This document shows, piece by piece, positions 43,106-51,546 of a stretch of 64,000 nt of DNA. The position numbers and the translations under genes were made by a program. Each line of letters starts with the position of its first letter. Position 1 is the first letter of the stretch. The notes under the pieces were generated by a model. The model saw nothing but the letters and a program-made list of their open reading frames with translations. It did not search any database and was not told where the DNA came from. The DNA is from Acidisarcina polymorpha (GTDB lineage Bacteria > Acidobacteriota > Terriglobia > Terriglobales > Acidobacteriaceae): NCBI RefSeq assembly GCF_003330725.1, contig NZ_CP030840.1:992001-1056000 (forward strand). Direction: 5' to 3'.

Positions 43106-44284
43106 TTGGCACGTATTTTTTATCGCCGCACAACTCTCCTCACCTTTATCTCTCTGTTCTCCATGGGGATATCGCCCATTCCTCTGGCCACTGCGCAGTC
43201 CAGTCCTCAGGTCGCGGCGCCTCTGGATCCTGCTTTCCTCCGCGCACAGCATCTTCGCCACGGCATCAACGCCAGCATCTGGTTCGCGCAGGCTTCGGGA
43301 AATTACTCGGTCGAGCGGCTACGCACCTTCACCACCGCGGATGATATCGCGCTGATGGCGAAATTAGGTTTCGACCATGTTCGCCTAAGTATCGATGCCG
43401 ATCCCCTACTCGATTGGCAGAGAGCCAGTAGTGGCGTGACTCCTTTCATGACCGAACTCGATCGTGTCGTCCATACCATCCTCGACAACCATCTTGCGGT
43501 CATTATCGATGTTCATCCGGAAAGCAAGTTCAAGGCGCCGCTAAAGCAAGGCACTGGTTCCGTTCAGCAGTTCACTTTCTTGTGGAGGGCGCTCGCCAAT
43601 CACTTCGCCGGCAGCGATCCCGAGTTTGTCTTCTTCGAGATCATGAATGAACCCGAGCAGGAGGACCCCTATCGCTGGCAAGGTATCGAGAGCGTCGTCG
43701 GAGCGGCGATTCGCCAGGTCGCTCCACGCCACACCATCCTGGTAGCCGGCGCACACTGGTCGAGCCTCGAAGACCTGTTGGCGCTCGAACCCATCGCTCT
43801 GACCAATGTGATCTACACTTTTCACGACTATGAACCATTTCCCTTTACCCACCAGGGCGCAACCTGGACCAGCCCCGAGGTCCAGCCGCTCCGCGCAATT
43901 CCCTACCCCTCGACGCCGGCAGATATCGCGCCCAAGCTTGAGCAGGAACCCGACCTGAGCGGCGAATATTTTCTGAATCAATATGGTCTAGGCCGCTGGG
44001 ATGCGTCGCGGGTTGAGAGTACCATCGCCTTCGCGGCGCGTTGGGCCGCGCTCCATCACGTGCCGGTTTATTGCGGCGAGTTCGGGGTCTTGCGCTACTA
44101 CGCTCCGCCAGAGATGCGCGCCCAATGGCTCCATGACATGCGGGTCGCGCTTGAAAGGAACAATATCGGCTGGGCCATGTGGGACTATCAGACGAATTTC
44201 GGCATCGTGACCAAGAAGGATGGAGTAACGACGCCCGATGCGGCCATCGTCAAAGCTCTTGGCCTCTCTGCCTCAGGCAGCTAG
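43106..44284 (+). CDS. Exported GH5-family glycoside hydrolase
   Basis: A 392-aa endoglucanase/mannanase-type enzyme. It starts at TTG with TAGGAG five bases before it and has a signal peptide cleaved near ATAQS. The (beta/alpha)8 domain shows LRHGINASIWF, FDHVRLSIDADPL, the acid-base Glu in FFEIMNEPE, a His-Tyr in IYTFHDYEPF and the nucleophile Glu in VYCGEFGVLRYY. These fit GH5 (cellulase family A). It probably acts outside the cytoplasm on beta-linked plant or microbial glucans. Control by the divergent LacI-type gene is suggested by two operator-like sites. The exact substrate is not determinable. Confidence 0.9.
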   Translation: MARIFYRRTTLLTFISLFSMGISPIPLATAQSSPQVAAPLDPAFLRAQHLRHGINASIWFAQASGNYSVERLRTFTTADDIALMAKLGFDHVRLSIDADPLLDWQRASSGVTPFMTELDRVVHTILDNHLAVIIDVHPESKFKAPLKQGTGSVQQFTFLWRALANHFAGSDPEFVFFEIMNEPEQEDPYRWQGIESVVGAAIRQVAPRHTILVAGAHWSSLEDLLALEPIALTNVIYTFHDYEPFPFTHQGATWTSPEVQPLRAIPYPSTPADIAPKLEQEPDLSGEYFLNQYGLGRWDASRVESTIAFAARWAALHHVPVYCGEFGVLRYYAPPEMRAQWLHDMRVALERNNIGWAMWDYQTNFGIVTKKDGVTTPDAAIVKALGLSASGS

Positions 44285-44302
44285 CGGGGCATCCGATGAC
44301 CG

Positions 44303-44332
44303 GATTTTAACAAAGTAGATTTTAACAAAGTA
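44303..44332. repeat. 15-bp tandem duplication
   Basis: GATTTTAACAAAGTA occurs twice head to tail just after the GH5 gene. It looks like a simple slippage duplication. Confidence 0.8.
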
Positions 44333-44468
44333 GATTGATGGAGAGGGTCCGGCTTGAGGATCGAAGGGACAATTTCTGGCCGCTCAAGGCGGTCATTCGG
44401 ATGAGCAGTTTATCGGCAATCTGAGCAGGTTCCTCTTCAAGATAGAATGGAACAAGGAACCAATACCC

Positions 44469-45629
44469 ATGCGACGCGTTTACATGGATGCCAATGCCAC
44501 CACCCCGCTGGCGCTCGAGGTGTTTGAGGCGATGCGTCCGTACATGGTGGAGAGCTTTGGCAACGCCTCCTCAATTCACTACCATGGACGCCACGCACGC
44601 GGCGCTGTCGAACAGGCGCGCGCGTCGGTCGCTGCTTTGCTCCATTGCAGTCCCTCCGAGGTAGTCTTCACCAGCGGTGGCACGGAGGGCGACAATCTGG
44701 CACTGTTTGGCCTCGTCCAGCCTGGCGATCATGTCATTACCACCGCGATCGAGCACCACGCCGTGCTCCACGCAGCGGAGCGCCTTCAGCAGCGCGGCGT
44801 AGAGGTGACCTTCGTCCGCGTTGGCAGCGATTGCGTCGTCGATCCCGCTGACATACGCCACGCCCTCCAACCCAACACCAGGCTGATCAGTGTGATGATG
44901 GCCAACAACGAAACCGGAGCCATCCAGCCAGTTGAGGAGATTGGCTGCATCGCCGCCGAGGCCGATGCATACTTTCACTCCGACGCCGTTCAGGCCGCCG
45001 GCAAGCTTACCATCGACGTCGAGAAGATCGGCTGCGACCTGCTCACCATCGCTGGCCATAAGATGTACGGCCCGCAAGGGGCAGGCGCTCTCTTTGTACG
45101 CCGCGAGACTCGACTCGAGCCTCTTTTCTTTGGCGGCTCCCACGAACGCCAGCGCCGTGCAGGGACCGAGAATGTGGCAGGCATTGTTGGACTAGGCAAA
45201 GCCGCGCAACTGGCGCTCCATGCCATTGACCAGGGAGCTCCCGCGCACATCGCCGCTCTGCGCGATCGACTCGAAACTGGAATCCTGCAAACCATCGAAA
45301 CGGCCGGCATCAACTCCGGCCACGCTCATCGTGTTCCCAACACTACGAACGTCTGGTTTGATGAGTTCGAGGGAGAATCGCTCGCCATTGCTCTCGACCT
45401 CAAAGGACTCGCCGTCTCGGGGGGCAGCGCTTGCTCTTCCGGAGCCAGCGAAGCCTCTCATGTCCTTACCGCCATGGGTCTCCCACCGAAGCGTGCGCAG
45501 GCAAGCCTTCGTTTCAGCCTCACCAAGGACACCAGCCAGAACGATGTCGATTTTGCCCTCGACCTGATAGGTTCCGTGTTCAGCCGTCTCCACGAAGTGT
45601 CCTCCGTGCCGCTGATGAACCGCGGCTGA
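44469..45629 (+). CDS. iscS: Cysteine desulfurase (IscS/NifS type)
   Basis: PLP enzyme (386 aa) releasing sulfur from cysteine as a persulfide for iron-sulfur clusters and thio-modified tRNA. It begins RRVYMDANATTPL; the PLP Lys is in TIAGHKMYGPQG; the persulfide-forming Cys lies in VSGGSACSSGASEASHVL, the long-loop class I type. MMANNETGAIQPVEEI and GTENVAGIVGLGKA are further markers. mnmA follows after 150 bases, so sulfur transfer to tRNA is a likely main task. It could equally supply the general cluster machinery, since no isc/suf genes are nearby. Confidence 0.95.
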   Translation: MRRVYMDANATTPLALEVFEAMRPYMVESFGNASSIHYHGRHARGAVEQARASVAALLHCSPSEVVFTSGGTEGDNLALFGLVQPGDHVITTAIEHHAVLHAAERLQQRGVEVTFVRVGSDCVVDPADIRHALQPNTRLISVMMANNETGAIQPVEEIGCIAAEADAYFHSDAVQAAGKLTIDVEKIGCDLLTIAGHKMYGPQGAGALFVRRETRLEPLFFGGSHERQRRAGTENVAGIVGLGKAAQLALHAIDQGAPAHIAALRDRLETGILQTIETAGINSGHAHRVPNTTNVWFDEFEGESLAIALDLKGLAVSGGSACSSGASEASHVLTAMGLPPKRAQASLRFSLTKDTSQNDVDFALDLIGSVFSRLHEVSSVPLMNRG

Positions 45630-45778
45630 GTGGTCGGTCCCATTGCCGACGTTAGACTTTCTGATCGCCCGCTGCTCGGCTGGCTCCTTTTCACCTTGTT
45701 AGAATAAGAGCGGGAGCTTAAAAGCTTGCGTCGGATTCTTCCGCGACTCCGATCCAGTACCCGCCGCTCACTGAACTC

Positions 45779-46900
45779 ATGACCCCACCAGTCAACAACA
45801 CGGTAGCCGTAGCCATGTCGGGCGGAGTCGATTCGTCGACCGTTGCCGCCATGCTCAAGACCGAAGGGTATGAGTTAGTCGGCCTGACGATGCAGCTCTG
45901 GAACCAGCGCCGCTTGTTGGGGCGCGAAGGCATGCCCGAACAGGTGCGTGGCCGCTGCTGCTCGATCGACGATGTCTACGACGCCCGCCGAGTCGCCGAC
46001 GACCTTGGCATTCCGTATTACGTCGTCAACCATCAAGAGCGCTTTGAGCGTGATGTGGTGAAGCCCTTTGTCAAAGAGTACCTTGCCGGGCGCACCCCGA
46101 TTCCCTGCTCCCTGTGCAACGATCATCTGAAGTTCGACCAGCTGCTGATCACCGCCCGGCAGATCGGCGCCGACCGCATCGCGACTGGCCATTATGCCCG
46201 CAACGAATACGATCCTGCCAGAGACCGCTGGATCCTCAAGCGTCCTGCTGACACGAGCAAGGACCAGACCTATTTTCTTTTTGGCTTAACTCAGGATCAA
46301 CTATCCCGGACTCTCTTTCCGCTTGGCGGCTACACCAAGCCGCGGGTTCGTGAGATCGCGCAGGAACTCGGCATCGCGTCGGCTAATAAGCCCGATTCGC
46401 AGGAGATTTGCTTCATTCCCGGCGGGGACTACAAGAAGTTCATCGACGCCTATCTCGATGAGCAGGGCGAAGAAATGCCGAACTCTTGCGGAGAACTGGT
46501 TGCGACGACGGGAGAAGTTGTGGGCCATCATGCCGGAATTCACAACTTCACTGTGGGCCAGCGGAAGGGTCTAGGCGTCGAGTCGCCGACCGCCTTATAC
46601 GTAATCCAGATCGCCGGTAACGAAAAGAATCAGGTTCGAATTGGGATCGAAGAAGAGCTGTATCAGCGAACTCTCCGCGCCCATCGACTGAATTGGATTG
46701 CGATTCCCGATCTGCTTGGAGAGATGCGGGTTCAAGTCAAAATCCGCCACCGTCACGAGCCCGCATGGGCCACAATCCGCATGGAGACTGCGGATGTGCT
46801 CCTAGCGGAATTTGACGAGCCGGCAAGGGCCATTACCCCTGGGCAGGCCGCAGTTTTCTATGACGGGGATGAAGTCGTCGGCGGCGGATGGATCTGTTGA
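45779..46900 (+). CDS. mnmA: tRNA 2-thiouridylase
   Basis: ATP-dependent enzyme (373 aa) making 2-thiouridine at position 34 of tRNA-Lys, -Glu and -Gln. The PP-loop is VAMSGGVDSSTVAAML. The catalytic cysteines are in TPIPCSLCNDHLKF and SQEICFIPGGDY, and the tRNA recognition segment has KDQTYFLFGLTQDQLSR. The C-terminal beta-barrel includes VGQRKGLGV. The sulfur donor is expected to be the cysteine desulfurase encoded upstream. No TusA-E relay genes are present, as in many non-enteric bacteria where IscS transfers directly. Confidence 0.96.
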   Translation: MTPPVNNTVAVAMSGGVDSSTVAAMLKTEGYELVGLTMQLWNQRRLLGREGMPEQVRGRCCSIDDVYDARRVADDLGIPYYVVNHQERFERDVVKPFVKEYLAGRTPIPCSLCNDHLKFDQLLITARQIGADRIATGHYARNEYDPARDRWILKRPADTSKDQTYFLFGLTQDQLSRTLFPLGGYTKPRVREIAQELGIASANKPDSQEICFIPGGDYKKFIDAYLDEQGEEMPNSCGELVATTGEVVGHHAGIHNFTVGQRKGLGVESPTALYVIQIAGNEKNQVRIGIEEELYQRTLRAHRLNWIAIPDLLGEMRVQVKIRHRHEPAWATIRMETADVLLAEFDEPARAITPGQAAVFYDGDEVVGGGWIC

Positions 46901-47030
46901 CGGAACCAAAGCCGCAACGCCGTGGCGTATGCAGCTTTCTGCCGAACCATCTTTATCTTCTGGGCGTTTCGCTAGAGGCCGAGGCAGCCGCCCTGACGTT
47001 GAGGTTCTCATCAACGGCAACGACGACAGG

Positions 47031-47594
47031 CTAGTCAACTTCGGCGACGGGCGACGCTTTGCTGCCGGAATACTTGGAAGCAGCATCGGAATACCTCGAA
47101 GTCTCCGCAGGCCGTGGATCGCCCGACTTACTCCGTAGCACGTCAAGGCCAGCCTTGAAGCCGGTTAGCAGTCCATTTAATTGTCTTAGTGGAACCGAAA
47201 TGCCATGCTGAATCGCGGCGCTTGCATGCGTAATCCCGTCCAGAGTACCACTCACCATTTCGTCCACGCGGGCAGTCTGGGCGCGGGTTTTTTCAAGCAC
47301 GTCGTCTACAGAAACTTTGATCGTTTGTGACTCATTCTTTACGGTCTCGCTAATCACCACCAAGTTGTTGCTGATTGCCTTGATCTTCGGCGCCAGATCT
47401 TCAAGCGTGACCTTTGAGGAAGCGATCATAGGCAAAGCATTTTCGGTGACGTGGTTCAGGATGACTTCAAGTTTCACCTGCAGCTTGCGGAAGGCGAGAA
47501 AAAGCCCAAGAAGGATTCCAGCCTGCATGAGCACACCGATAGCGGTCGCTGCAGTGAAGAGAAGGTAGACGTACGGCGGAATTTCCGGGCTCAT
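47031..47594 (-). CDS. DUF948-like membrane-anchored coiled-coil protein
   Basis: A 187-aa protein with one N-terminal transmembrane helix (YVYLLFTAATAIGVLMQAGILLGLFLAF) and a long helical region (VILNHVTENALPMIASSKVTL, IKAISNNLVVISETVKNESQ) of heptad type, resembling DUF948 general stress proteins. The C-terminus is Ser/Lys-rich and probably disordered. It is followed on the same strand by nothing close, and its upstream neighbour is the YtxH-type gene 113 bases away; both are small envelope proteins and may be cotranscribed. The role is perhaps in envelope stress; not established. Confidence 0.7.
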   Translation of the reverse strand: MSPEIPPYVYLLFTAATAIGVLMQAGILLGLFLAFRKLQVKLEVILNHVTENALPMIASSKVTLEDLAPKIKAISNNLVVISETVKNESQTIKVSVDDVLEKTRAQTARVDEMVSGTLDGITHASAAIQHGISVPLRQLNGLLTGFKAGLDVLRSKSGDPRPAETSRYSDAASKYSGSKASPVAEVD

Positions 47595-47706
47595 GAAGCC
47601 GTTCTCCGTGAGAATCTCGTAATCGTAAGAGCGGACAGTAGGAGTCGGCCCCCGTCTTCCAGAGGCCGGCTGTCTTCAATCGCGTTCTGCCATGGGTCGT
47701 AGAGGG

Positions 47707-48111
47707 TTAAACACCCGCTCCATTAGGGACGGTTGGGTCGGCCGCGGTTGACTTGTAAGCCTGCTTTCCAGCATCCACTGCCGCAGCGACCTTTTCCACG
47801 TGCCCCTGAACAAAGTCCCGGCCTTGATATACCGCTTGTTCAACTTGGGCGCGTCCCTGATCCACATATTGGCGGCCCTGCTCCACGTAGTCGCTGACCT
47901 GACTCTTGCCTTTGTCCACCAGCGTCGAAACCTGCTCAGCAGTCTCGCGGGAGCGCTGCTTGAGGTATTCTGCGCCCTCACGGGCGGTGCTTGCTACATC
48001 CTCGCGAGTTTCGCGTCCCGGCTTGGGAGCATAAAGAACGCCGAGCAGGGCACCTAGCCCGAGCCCGGCTACGAACCAGCTGAATCCGCCACTCTGTTTT
48101 TCGTCTGACAT
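47707..48111 (-). CDS. YtxH-domain protein
   Basis: A 134-aa protein starting at an ATG with AAGGAG seven bases upstream. It has a glycine-rich transmembrane helix (FSWFVAGLGLGALLGVLYAP) followed directly by KPGRETREDV, the YtxH signature, and then a long amphipathic helical region with repeats (DYVEQGRQYVDQGRAQVEQ). Proteins of this type (B. subtilis YtxH) are general stress proteins of unknown mechanism. It lies upstream of the DUF948-like gene on the same strand, a pairing also known from Bacillus ytxG/ytxH, which supports cotranscription. Confidence 0.85.
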   Translation of the reverse strand: MSDEKQSGGFSWFVAGLGLGALLGVLYAPKPGRETREDVASTAREGAEYLKQRSRETAEQVSTLVDKGKSQVSDYVEQGRQYVDQGRAQVEQAVYQGRDFVQGHVEKVAAAVDAGKQAYKSTAADPTVPNGAGV

Positions 48112-48296
48112 TTGAACATCTCCTTGATTTCCGAAGCTTTCCGGCATTCCAACGGAATCTTCCGGCACCGAATCATTACGAGTATATATAGATGCCCCAA
48201 AGACTGCTCCCGCTGGCCGGAAACGAGAAATCTATCAATTATCGGGGAGGACCACCGGCAGCCATAGGATTTGCGCCGCTCCCCCGTGTCGCTCCT

Positions 48297-49301
48297 TTAG
48301 TCCTTTGTGGACCCGGGCGGCAGAGGATAATACCCGGTGCGATGGCGCAAGGCATACTCTGAACCGGGCGGCGTGCCGGTCAAGGTTACCGAGATGCTCC
48401 GGAAATCCGGAGAATCCGACCGGCGGGAGGGATAATAGCCCAGCAGATACTGAGTTCGCAGATCCTCGGACACCTGCTGAAAGGCCTTGGTCAGCTGGGT
48501 GGATTCAGCGTAATAATGCTTGCCACCGGTCTCCTGGGAAAGCGTGATGAGCGCGTGCTCCCCGCCAGTGTCTCGACCGGCATCGGCAGCAATCGGCACG
48601 TCGATGATGCTGTAGACCAGGACTTCGGAACGCAACGCCTGCTCAAGCGCGCGAGGGTAATCAACGCCTTTGACGGTATCGTCGCCATCTGAAATCAGTA
48701 CCAGGACCTTACGCCCCTGATGGCTAGCCAGGCTCTGCGAAGCAAGATAGATGGTGTCGTACAAGGCCGTCGCTGGCCCCCCGCGCAACCGGTCGAGGCC
48801 GCTGTCGATCTGATGGAGATTGTTGGTAAACGGCACAACCTCGCGCACATCGGAAGAGAAATCCATCAGGTCGAGTTGGTCGACCGGGCGAATCAGGGCG
48901 TGCACGAACTCTCTCGCCGCGTGTTCCTCAATACTCATGTCCTTGTGGACGGTCCCACTGGTGTCGATGGCCAGGACGATCGAGAGAGGCACCGCGGATT
49001 CGCGGTCGAAGAGGGCTATCTTCTCAGGATGACCATCCTCGGCCAGGATGAAGTTATCTTTCGTCAACCCTGCCACCGGCGCCCCTTTGGAGTCCGTAAC
49101 ATTCACGAAGACATTCACCAAGTGGACATCGACTCGGATTGCCGGGGCAGAAATGGACGCTGTTTTCTGTTGCGCCTGACTATTCCCCAACGAGGTGACC
49201 ACGGGACCGACGCCTATTCCTTGTGAGGAATCCTGCGCTATCGCCCGAAACGAAACCAAGGCGAGTGAAAACAATAAAACTGGAACAATCCCGATTTGCA
49301 T
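48297..49301 (-). CDS. VWA-domain protein, acidobacterial VWFA type
   Basis: A 334-aa exported protein with a signal peptide ending near AIAQDSS. The domain opens with VDVHLVNVFVNVTDSKGAPV then GLTKDNFILAEDGHPEKIALF, the arrangement of the TIGR03436 family that is expanded in Acidobacteria. The VWA metal site is VLAIDTSGTVHKDM (DxSxT instead of DxSxS), with DLMDFSS and LISDGDDT as further metal-site strands. The C-terminus has YLLGYYPSRRSD and RHRTGYYP. It is likely periplasmic or surface-bound and mediates protein contacts. No partner is evident from neighbours. Confidence 0.9.
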   Translation of the reverse strand: MQIGIVPVLLFSLALVSFRAIAQDSSQGIGVGPVVTSLGNSQAQQKTASISAPAIRVDVHLVNVFVNVTDSKGAPVAGLTKDNFILAEDGHPEKIALFDRESAVPLSIVLAIDTSGTVHKDMSIEEHAAREFVHALIRPVDQLDLMDFSSDVREVVPFTNNLHQIDSGLDRLRGGPATALYDTIYLASQSLASHQGRKVLVLISDGDDTVKGVDYPRALEQALRSEVLVYSIIDVPIAADAGRDTGGEHALITLSQETGGKHYYAESTQLTKAFQQVSEDLRTQYLLGYYPSRRSDSPDFRSISVTLTGTPPGSEYALRHRTGYYPLPPGSTKD

Positions 49302-49443
49302 TCAATACCCACTGCTTAGACTCCGCCGGAAAAGGATGCGTTTCAGCGGGAATGACCCCAAACGGCCCATCGTCACATCGTAGACGCGCGGCGACCTTCT
49401 TTGCTTGAGCTGCAATCGCTTCGTGCTACCATCGGCTTCGATC

Positions 49444-50103
49444 ATGAACATATCCAGCCGCAAAACCCTCGCGCTCTTTTCGCCTCTGCTGCTTGCCGGG
49501 ATATTGGTTCCCCGACTTTCCTCGCAGGCGACTAGCTCTTCTTCGACAACCGCTGCTCCAGCCAAGACTACCCATAAGCCCACGGCCGCAAGCGCCGCGA
49601 CCGCAAACGCCACGACCGCCATGAAGCTGCCACCAAATATCCCGCCGGTGCGCGGGATCCCCAAGACGCTCATTGCTCTCAAGTACATCGATATATTGCC
49701 CGGGAATGGCGAATTGGCGAAGCCGGGATGGAAATACAGCGTCCACTACACCGGATGGCTGCATGACGGGACCAAGTTCGACTCCTCCGTCGATCGTGGT
49801 GCGCCGATCGACTTCATCCAGGGACAACATCGGGTCATCCCGGGGTGGGATGATGGCTTCGAGGGCATGCATGTCGGCGGCAAGCGCAGGCTTTTCATTC
49901 CCTATCAGCTCGCCTATGGCGATTCCGGGCGGGGCCCGATTCCAGCGAAGGCCGATCTGATCTTCGACATCGAGCTCGTGGCTCAGTCCGATCCTAATGC
50001 GCCTCCGCCGCCGGCTACCCCTCCCCCAACGACGCCAAGTGCACAACCGAGCTCGACAACACCGCCGGCATCAACCGCCCCGAAAGCTGCTTCCCCGCAG
50101 TAG
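49444..50103 (+). CDS. Exported FKBP-type peptidyl-prolyl isomerase
   Basis: A 219-aa protein with a signal peptide (NISSRKTLALFSPLLLAGIL) and a Ser/Thr/Ala-rich linker. A single FKBP domain follows: YSVHYTGWLHDGTKFDSSVD, PIDFIQGQHRVIPGWDDGFE, GMHVGGKRRLFIPYQLAYG and LIFDIELV. Active-site aromatic residues are present. The tail is a Pro/Thr/Ser-rich low-complexity segment of about 45 residues. It probably speeds proline isomerisation during folding of exported proteins in the periplasm. No partner gene is close. Confidence 0.93.
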   Translation: MNISSRKTLALFSPLLLAGILVPRLSSQATSSSSTTAAPAKTTHKPTAASAATANATTAMKLPPNIPPVRGIPKTLIALKYIDILPGNGELAKPGWKYSVHYTGWLHDGTKFDSSVDRGAPIDFIQGQHRVIPGWDDGFEGMHVGGKRRLFIPYQLAYGDSGRGPIPAKADLIFDIELVAQSDPNAPPPPATPPPTTPSAQPSSTTPPASTAPKAASPQ

Positions 50104-50259
50104 CCCCGGCTTGGCAGCGCCTTCATTATCGACTTAGCAGGGGGTATCGCTACCCCTCTGGGGGCTTTCGCCGCCAGCGGGGTAGCTTGGAAAAGCTACT
50201 CTTGCCCGGGCGCTCCGCTCGGCATACTCTCGTGGTGAATCCTCTGCTGCCGGAAGCGT

Positions 50260-50713
50260 ATGAAGCGCCACATACTGACTTATGGTGTCATCGGCGGAAT
50301 TCTGATTACCGTGCTGCAGTGGACTGAGTATCGGTTCCTGGTAGTCGAGCATTCGCTCGAGATCTACGGCGGGCCTGATCGCGGTAACCTTTGCCGTCCT
50401 CGGTATCTGGCTGGGCCTCAAGCTGACCGGAAGTCGGCAAAAAATTGTTGTCAAGGAAGTTCAAGTTCCCGTTCCCGTTGCCGCTCCCTTCGTCCCTGAC
50501 GAGAAGCGGCGGGAAAACCTCGGCATCACCCGACGCGAGTTCCAAATCCTCGAATTGATTGCGCAAGGCATGAGTAACCGCGAGATTGCGGAGAAACTCT
50601 TTGTCAGCGAAAACACGATCAAAACTCATTCCAGCCGAGTCTTCCACAAGCTAGGCGCCAGGCGCCGAACTGAGGCCGTCCAGTTCGGCAAAGAACTCGG
50701 CTTGCTCCCGTGA
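50260..50713 (+). pseudogene. Membrane-anchored LuxR-type regulator with a +1 frameshift
   Basis: Frame 1 from 50260 encodes MKRHILTYGVIGGILITVLQ then EYRFLVVEHSLEIYGG, the first helix of a known acidobacterial-type regulator. At GGCGGGCC (50368-50375) one extra G shifts the frame. The continuation in frame 2 reads AVTFAVLGIWLGLKLTGSR (second helix), then ITRREFQILELIAQGMSNRE, NTIKTHSSRVFHKLGARRR and stops at 50713. So two membrane helices and a full LuxR HTH are present, but not in one frame. It could be a true mutation or a sequencing error. It stands 125 bases upstream of a DUF4199 gene, its usual partner. Confidence 0.8.
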
Positions 50714-50838
50714 ATGAACCGCTCATAGTGATGATTTTCTTGCTGCGCGGCCAAAATCACTCGAAAGGATGACGACAGAACGACCGCCCTCCCAGCTATG
50801 CTGCGTCAGGATTTCAAGCCTTCACACTGGAGTTACGC

Positions 50839-51387
50839 ATGAGAAAAACAATATTGACCTTCGGACTGATCTCCGGCGCCATTTCCTCGCTCCTGATGGC
50901 ACTCACCGTGCCTTTTGAACACCAGATCGGCTTTGACAATGGCTTAGTCGTCGGCTACACCATCATCGTCCTCTCATTCCTACTCGTGTACTTCGGCATC
51001 CGCTCGTACCGCGACAATCCCGGCAACGGGCAGATCACGTTCACCAAGGCGTTCACGGTGGGAATCTCGATTACACTGATCTCCTGCATTTGTTATGTCG
51101 TTACGTGGGAGATTATTTACTTCAACTTCCTCCCTGACTTCATGGACAAATACAACGCCCATATAATCGAGAACCTCAAGGCAGCGGGCACGAGCCCAGC
51201 AACCCTCCAGGCTAAGATTCAAGAGCTCCAGAAATCCAAGGAGATGTACAACAATCCTTTCATTAACGCAGCCATGACGTTCATCGAGCCCTTCCCAGTT
51301 GGACTGGTTATCACGCTCATCTCCGCGGGGATGTTAAGAAAAAGGCAAGCACCAGCCGAGCGGTCTCCACTACCAGCAGCGTATTGA
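50839..51387 (+). CDS. DUF4199 membrane protein
   Basis: A 182-aa inner-membrane protein with four hydrophobic helices: TILTFGLISGAISSLLMAL, VVGYTIIVLSFLLVYFGIRS, AFTVGISITLISCICYVVTW and VGLVITLISAGML. The loop after helix two (RDNPGNGQITFTKAF) matches DUF4199. GGAG lies upstream of the ATG. It is paired with the LuxR-type regulator gene, an arrangement frequent in Acidobacteria and Bacteroidetes. Function unknown; a membrane sensor or transporter unit working with the regulator is possible. Confidence 0.85.
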   Translation: MRKTILTFGLISGAISSLLMALTVPFEHQIGFDNGLVVGYTIIVLSFLLVYFGIRSYRDNPGNGQITFTKAFTVGISITLISCICYVVTWEIIYFNFLPDFMDKYNAHIIENLKAAGTSPATLQAKIQELQKSKEMYNNPFINAAMTFIEPFPVGLVITLISAGMLRKRQAPAERSPLPAAY

Positions 51388-51513
51388 ACTTCTGAGGTGG
51401 GGTGGCGTGTGCGGGCGCTATGCGGAGAGCGTGCTAACGCGTTCGTCAGCGATCGCGACCTTGACTTCATCTCGCGGGAGAACGGGGCAACCGCAAACTT
51501 GCGCGATAAGAAC

Positions 51514-51546
51514 TTAGGGCGAACGGTCATGCTATATTCGCCCTAA
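51514..51546. promoter_or_regulatory. Inverted repeat directly before the M28 peptidase ATG
   Basis: TTAGGGCGAA and TTCGCCCTAA are exact inverted repeats 13 bases apart, ending right at the start codon. A TATATT within the repeat could be a -10 box, which would give a leaderless mRNA under direct repressor control. There is no other ribosome binding site. Confidence 0.5.

Noticed and set aside
50360-50380. Programmed frameshift in the LuxR-type gene
   Set aside because: No slippery heptamer or downstream pseudoknot is seen; a plain one-base insertion explains it better.
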